From assembly GCA_013329455.1 (NCBI GenBank), contig DUKF01000202.1:15964-22525 (forward strand): 6,562 bases of DNA, given 5' to 3'. This document shows, piece after piece, positions 5,519-6,562 of the stretch. Each line of letters starts with the position of its first letter. Within the stretch, counting starts at the first letter, position 1. The DNA is from Methanotrichaceae archaeon (GTDB lineage Archaea > Halobacteriota > Methanosarcinia > Methanotrichales > Methanotrichaceae). A program made the translations under genes and the position numbers. The notes under the pieces were generated by a model, which was given only the letters and a program-made list of their open reading frames with translations, was not told the DNA's origin and made no database searches.

Positions 5519-5992
5519 ATGCCCAGCACAGAGAAATCACAATCCAACAAGAAATTTCTGCGGACCAAAACCTCCAAGTGCCTCCTATACGTCCTATTTG
5601 GTGCGATCGTATTCCGCACAAATTGGCTTGAAGGCTACTCAACGCGTCCGAGGTGGCTCCCGTCTGGTGTACCGAATAAAACAGTCTCTGAGATGAAAAG
5701 AGACATTCGTGTTTGGGGCTCTGTACTTGTGGCCATCGGGATTTTTGGCATCATGCTCTCCGGATTTCTGGATCCAGTCTGGGGAATAATTCTGGTGATA
5801 TTCGGCGCGTCAGCGCTGGGAATTCAGGAACGCAGCATGTTCATCCCCCTTGGGATGGCTTTGCTGTTCGCCGGTCTTATAAATGTGAGTGCTGGCGGGT
5901 TTGGGATTGAATCGATATTCGGTCTTCTCATGATCGTTTTGGGTGCACAGGAGATTAGAACGATAAGGACGTATGCCCCAACAGCAGTGTGA
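5519..5992 (+). CDS. Multi-pass membrane protein, long paralog of the 2981 gene
   Basis: A 157-aa protein with two parts. Residues 1-65 match the small protein at 2981-3181: a basic N-terminus, a short hydrophobic stretch (21-32), and the block AIVFRTNWLEG (29-39), followed by VPNKT (51-55) and DIRV (62-65). An 8-residue insertion lies before the hydrophobic stretch. Residues 66-144 form about four hydrophobic, Gly-rich segments (about 66-82, 86-101, 107-124, 129-144) resembling small LiaI/LiaF-like or DUF membrane domains, and a short basic tail follows. I do not recognise the family. ATG at 5519 has GGTGGT 5 nt upstream (5508-5513). The leader just before the start (GGCGGTAATTGG) resembles that of the paralog (GCGGTTAGTTGG), so the duplication seems to include the 5' region. 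It has its own promoter and sits behind the terminator of the transporter operon. Confidence 0.82.
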   Translation: MPSTEKSQSNKKFLRTKTSKCLLYVLFGAIVFRTNWLEGYSTRPRWLPSGVPNKTVSEMKRDIRVWGSVLVAIGIFGIMLSGFLDPVWGIILVIFGASALGIQERSMFIPLGMALLFAGLINVSAGGFGIESIFGLLMIVLGAQEIRTIRTYAPTAV

Positions 5993-6042
5993 GTTCGAGG
6001 GCTTATTTCGAATACGAAGAAATGGCCGCCCTTCCAACAGTC

Positions 6043-6066
6043 TTGCCCTCATTTTTTTGGGGGCAA
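6043..6066 (+). terminator. Hairpin/T-tract after the membrane protein gene
   Basis: TTGCCCTC (6043-6050) pairs with GGGGGCAA (6059-6066), with one G-U pair, around the loop ATTTTTTT. It lies 50 nt after the stop codon at 5992. The oligo-T is in the loop instead of after the stem, but an archaeal polymerase could stop at the T7 run itself. Confidence 0.45.
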
Positions 6067-6133
6067 TTCGAATCCCACATTTCGGTTTTTGCCACCAGAA
6101 TTTTAAGGACAACTCAAAACGAAAAGGCTAGCG

Positions 6134-6215
6134 GTGCTGGTTCCCGGTGGGTTGTATCTGAGACCTGATATCTAATCTACATCACTTCAGTTGCACCCTT
6201 CCATGGAACCAGCGC
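6134..6215. repeat. Long-range inverted repeat in convergent spacer
   Basis: GCTGGTTCC (6136-6144) and GGAACCAGC (6205-6213) are perfect 9-bp complements 60 nt apart, extendable by one G-U and one G-C pair to 6134 and 6215. The centre contains no open frame and only weak internal pairing. It could be the stem of a structured 3' UTR of the minus-strand gene, a small RNA, or the ends of a decayed small element. Confidence 0.4.
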
Positions 6216-6220
6216 AGGGA

Positions 6221-6249
6221 TTGCGGCATCTGGCGAGCGTATGCCGCAA
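6221..6249 (-). terminator. Hairpin directly after minus-strand stop codon
   Basis: TTGCGGCAT (6221-6229) and ATGCCGCAA (6241-6249) form a perfect 9-bp stem with an 11-nt loop. On the minus strand it begins on the base after the TAG stop (6250-6252). No oligo-T follows, so it may stabilise the mRNA 3' end instead of, or besides, terminating transcription. Confidence 0.5.
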
Positions 6250-6562
6250 CTATTCGCCTTTTGCTTTTATCAGCAAGACGTCTTTACTGCCATCACCGTT
6301 CGATTCTGTACCGCCCGTGATGATGTAACTGCCATCTGATGTTTCGTCGATTGCGGTGGCCCAGTCGTTACCTTCCCCGCCGAAAGTCTTGTCCCACTCC
6401 ATATCTCCTTTTGAGTCGGTCTTAACCAGCCAGACATAACTCTTGTCAGCCGTATTTATCAACCAGGAGTGTACCGCACCCTCATTGTGACGCGTTGTGT
6501 AACCTGCGATGATATAGCCATTATCTTTCGTCTCCTGGACAGCTGTACCCTCATCAAAACTA
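6250..6562 (-). CDS. C-terminal part of a beta-propeller-like repeat protein (partial)
   Basis: The minus-strand frame is open from the window edge to the TAG at 6250-6252, giving at least 103 C-terminal residues. The true start lies outside the window. Two repeats are visible: TAVQETKDNGYIIAGYT and, 63 residues later, TAIDETSDGSYIITGGT. Each is followed by a hydrophobic strand (VWLVKTDSKGD and VLLIKAKGE) and linked by WDKTFGGEGNDWA. This pattern is typical of beta-propeller-like proteins, often secreted or surface-exposed, that are common in methanogens and some bacteria, with units of about 50-60 residues. The first visible repeat carries an insertion (RHNEGAVHSWLINTAD region). The protein ends exactly at the last strand of a repeat, as expected for the end of a propeller. 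Its ligand and role cannot be told. It is convergent with the membrane protein gene. Confidence 0.85.
   Translation of the reverse strand, partial: SFDEGTAVQETKDNGYIIAGYTTRHNEGAVHSWLINTADKSYVWLVKTDSKGDMEWDKTFGGEGNDWATAIDETSDGSYIITGGTESNGDGSKDVLLIKAKGE

Noticed and set aside
6250..6462. 70-aa complete gene starting within the window on the minus strand
   Set aside because: The apparent start at 6462 is only a TTG codon. The frame stays open to the window edge, and the repeat pattern continues upstream of it, so the gene is partial and longer.

Overview
The window looks like archaeal, most likely euryarchaeal and methanogen-like, DNA. The tRNA gene does not encode its 3' CCA. Several starts have GGAGG or GGTGG-type Shine-Dalgarno sequences with TATA-like boxes further upstream. 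One gene is the archaea-specific archaeosine enzyme RaSEA. Intergenic stretches are AT-rich compared with the genes. Genus-level placement cannot be made from the sequence alone.

Left part (1-2474): a minus-strand tRNA-Gly(GCC) is divergent from a thioredoxin reductase-like flavoprotein (370-1269). The latter has the FAD fold and a CAYC redox centre, but it has lost most of the basic motif that usually grips NADPH. After a structured 209-nt spacer comes raSEA (1479-2474), a radical SAM protein of archaeosine tRNA modification, followed by a hairpin that may be its terminator.

Middle (2475-2980): about 500 bp with no credible gene. Positions 2715-2922 hold a degenerate, AT-rich direct-repeat array with a unit of about 30 bp and an inner period of about 10 bp. 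It lies directly upstream of a small membrane-anchored protein gene and is the most unusual non-coding feature here.

Right-middle (2981-5992): a DUF1646-type putative cation transporter (3288-4337) and a tandem universal stress protein (4387-5250) form a likely two-gene operon. They are bracketed by two paralogous genes. The first (2981-3181, 66 aa) matches the N-terminal part of the second (5519-5992, 157 aa), which carries an additional multi-pass membrane domain. In their best-conserved block most nucleotide differences are synonymous, so both appear to be selected as proteins. Duplicates of an unrecognised family around a transporter and stress-protein pair are the best candidate for an undescribed system in this window.

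Right end (5993-6562): convergent spacer with several inverted repeats, then the C-terminal part of a minus-strand protein made of beta-propeller-like repeats. Its reading frame runs off the window edge.
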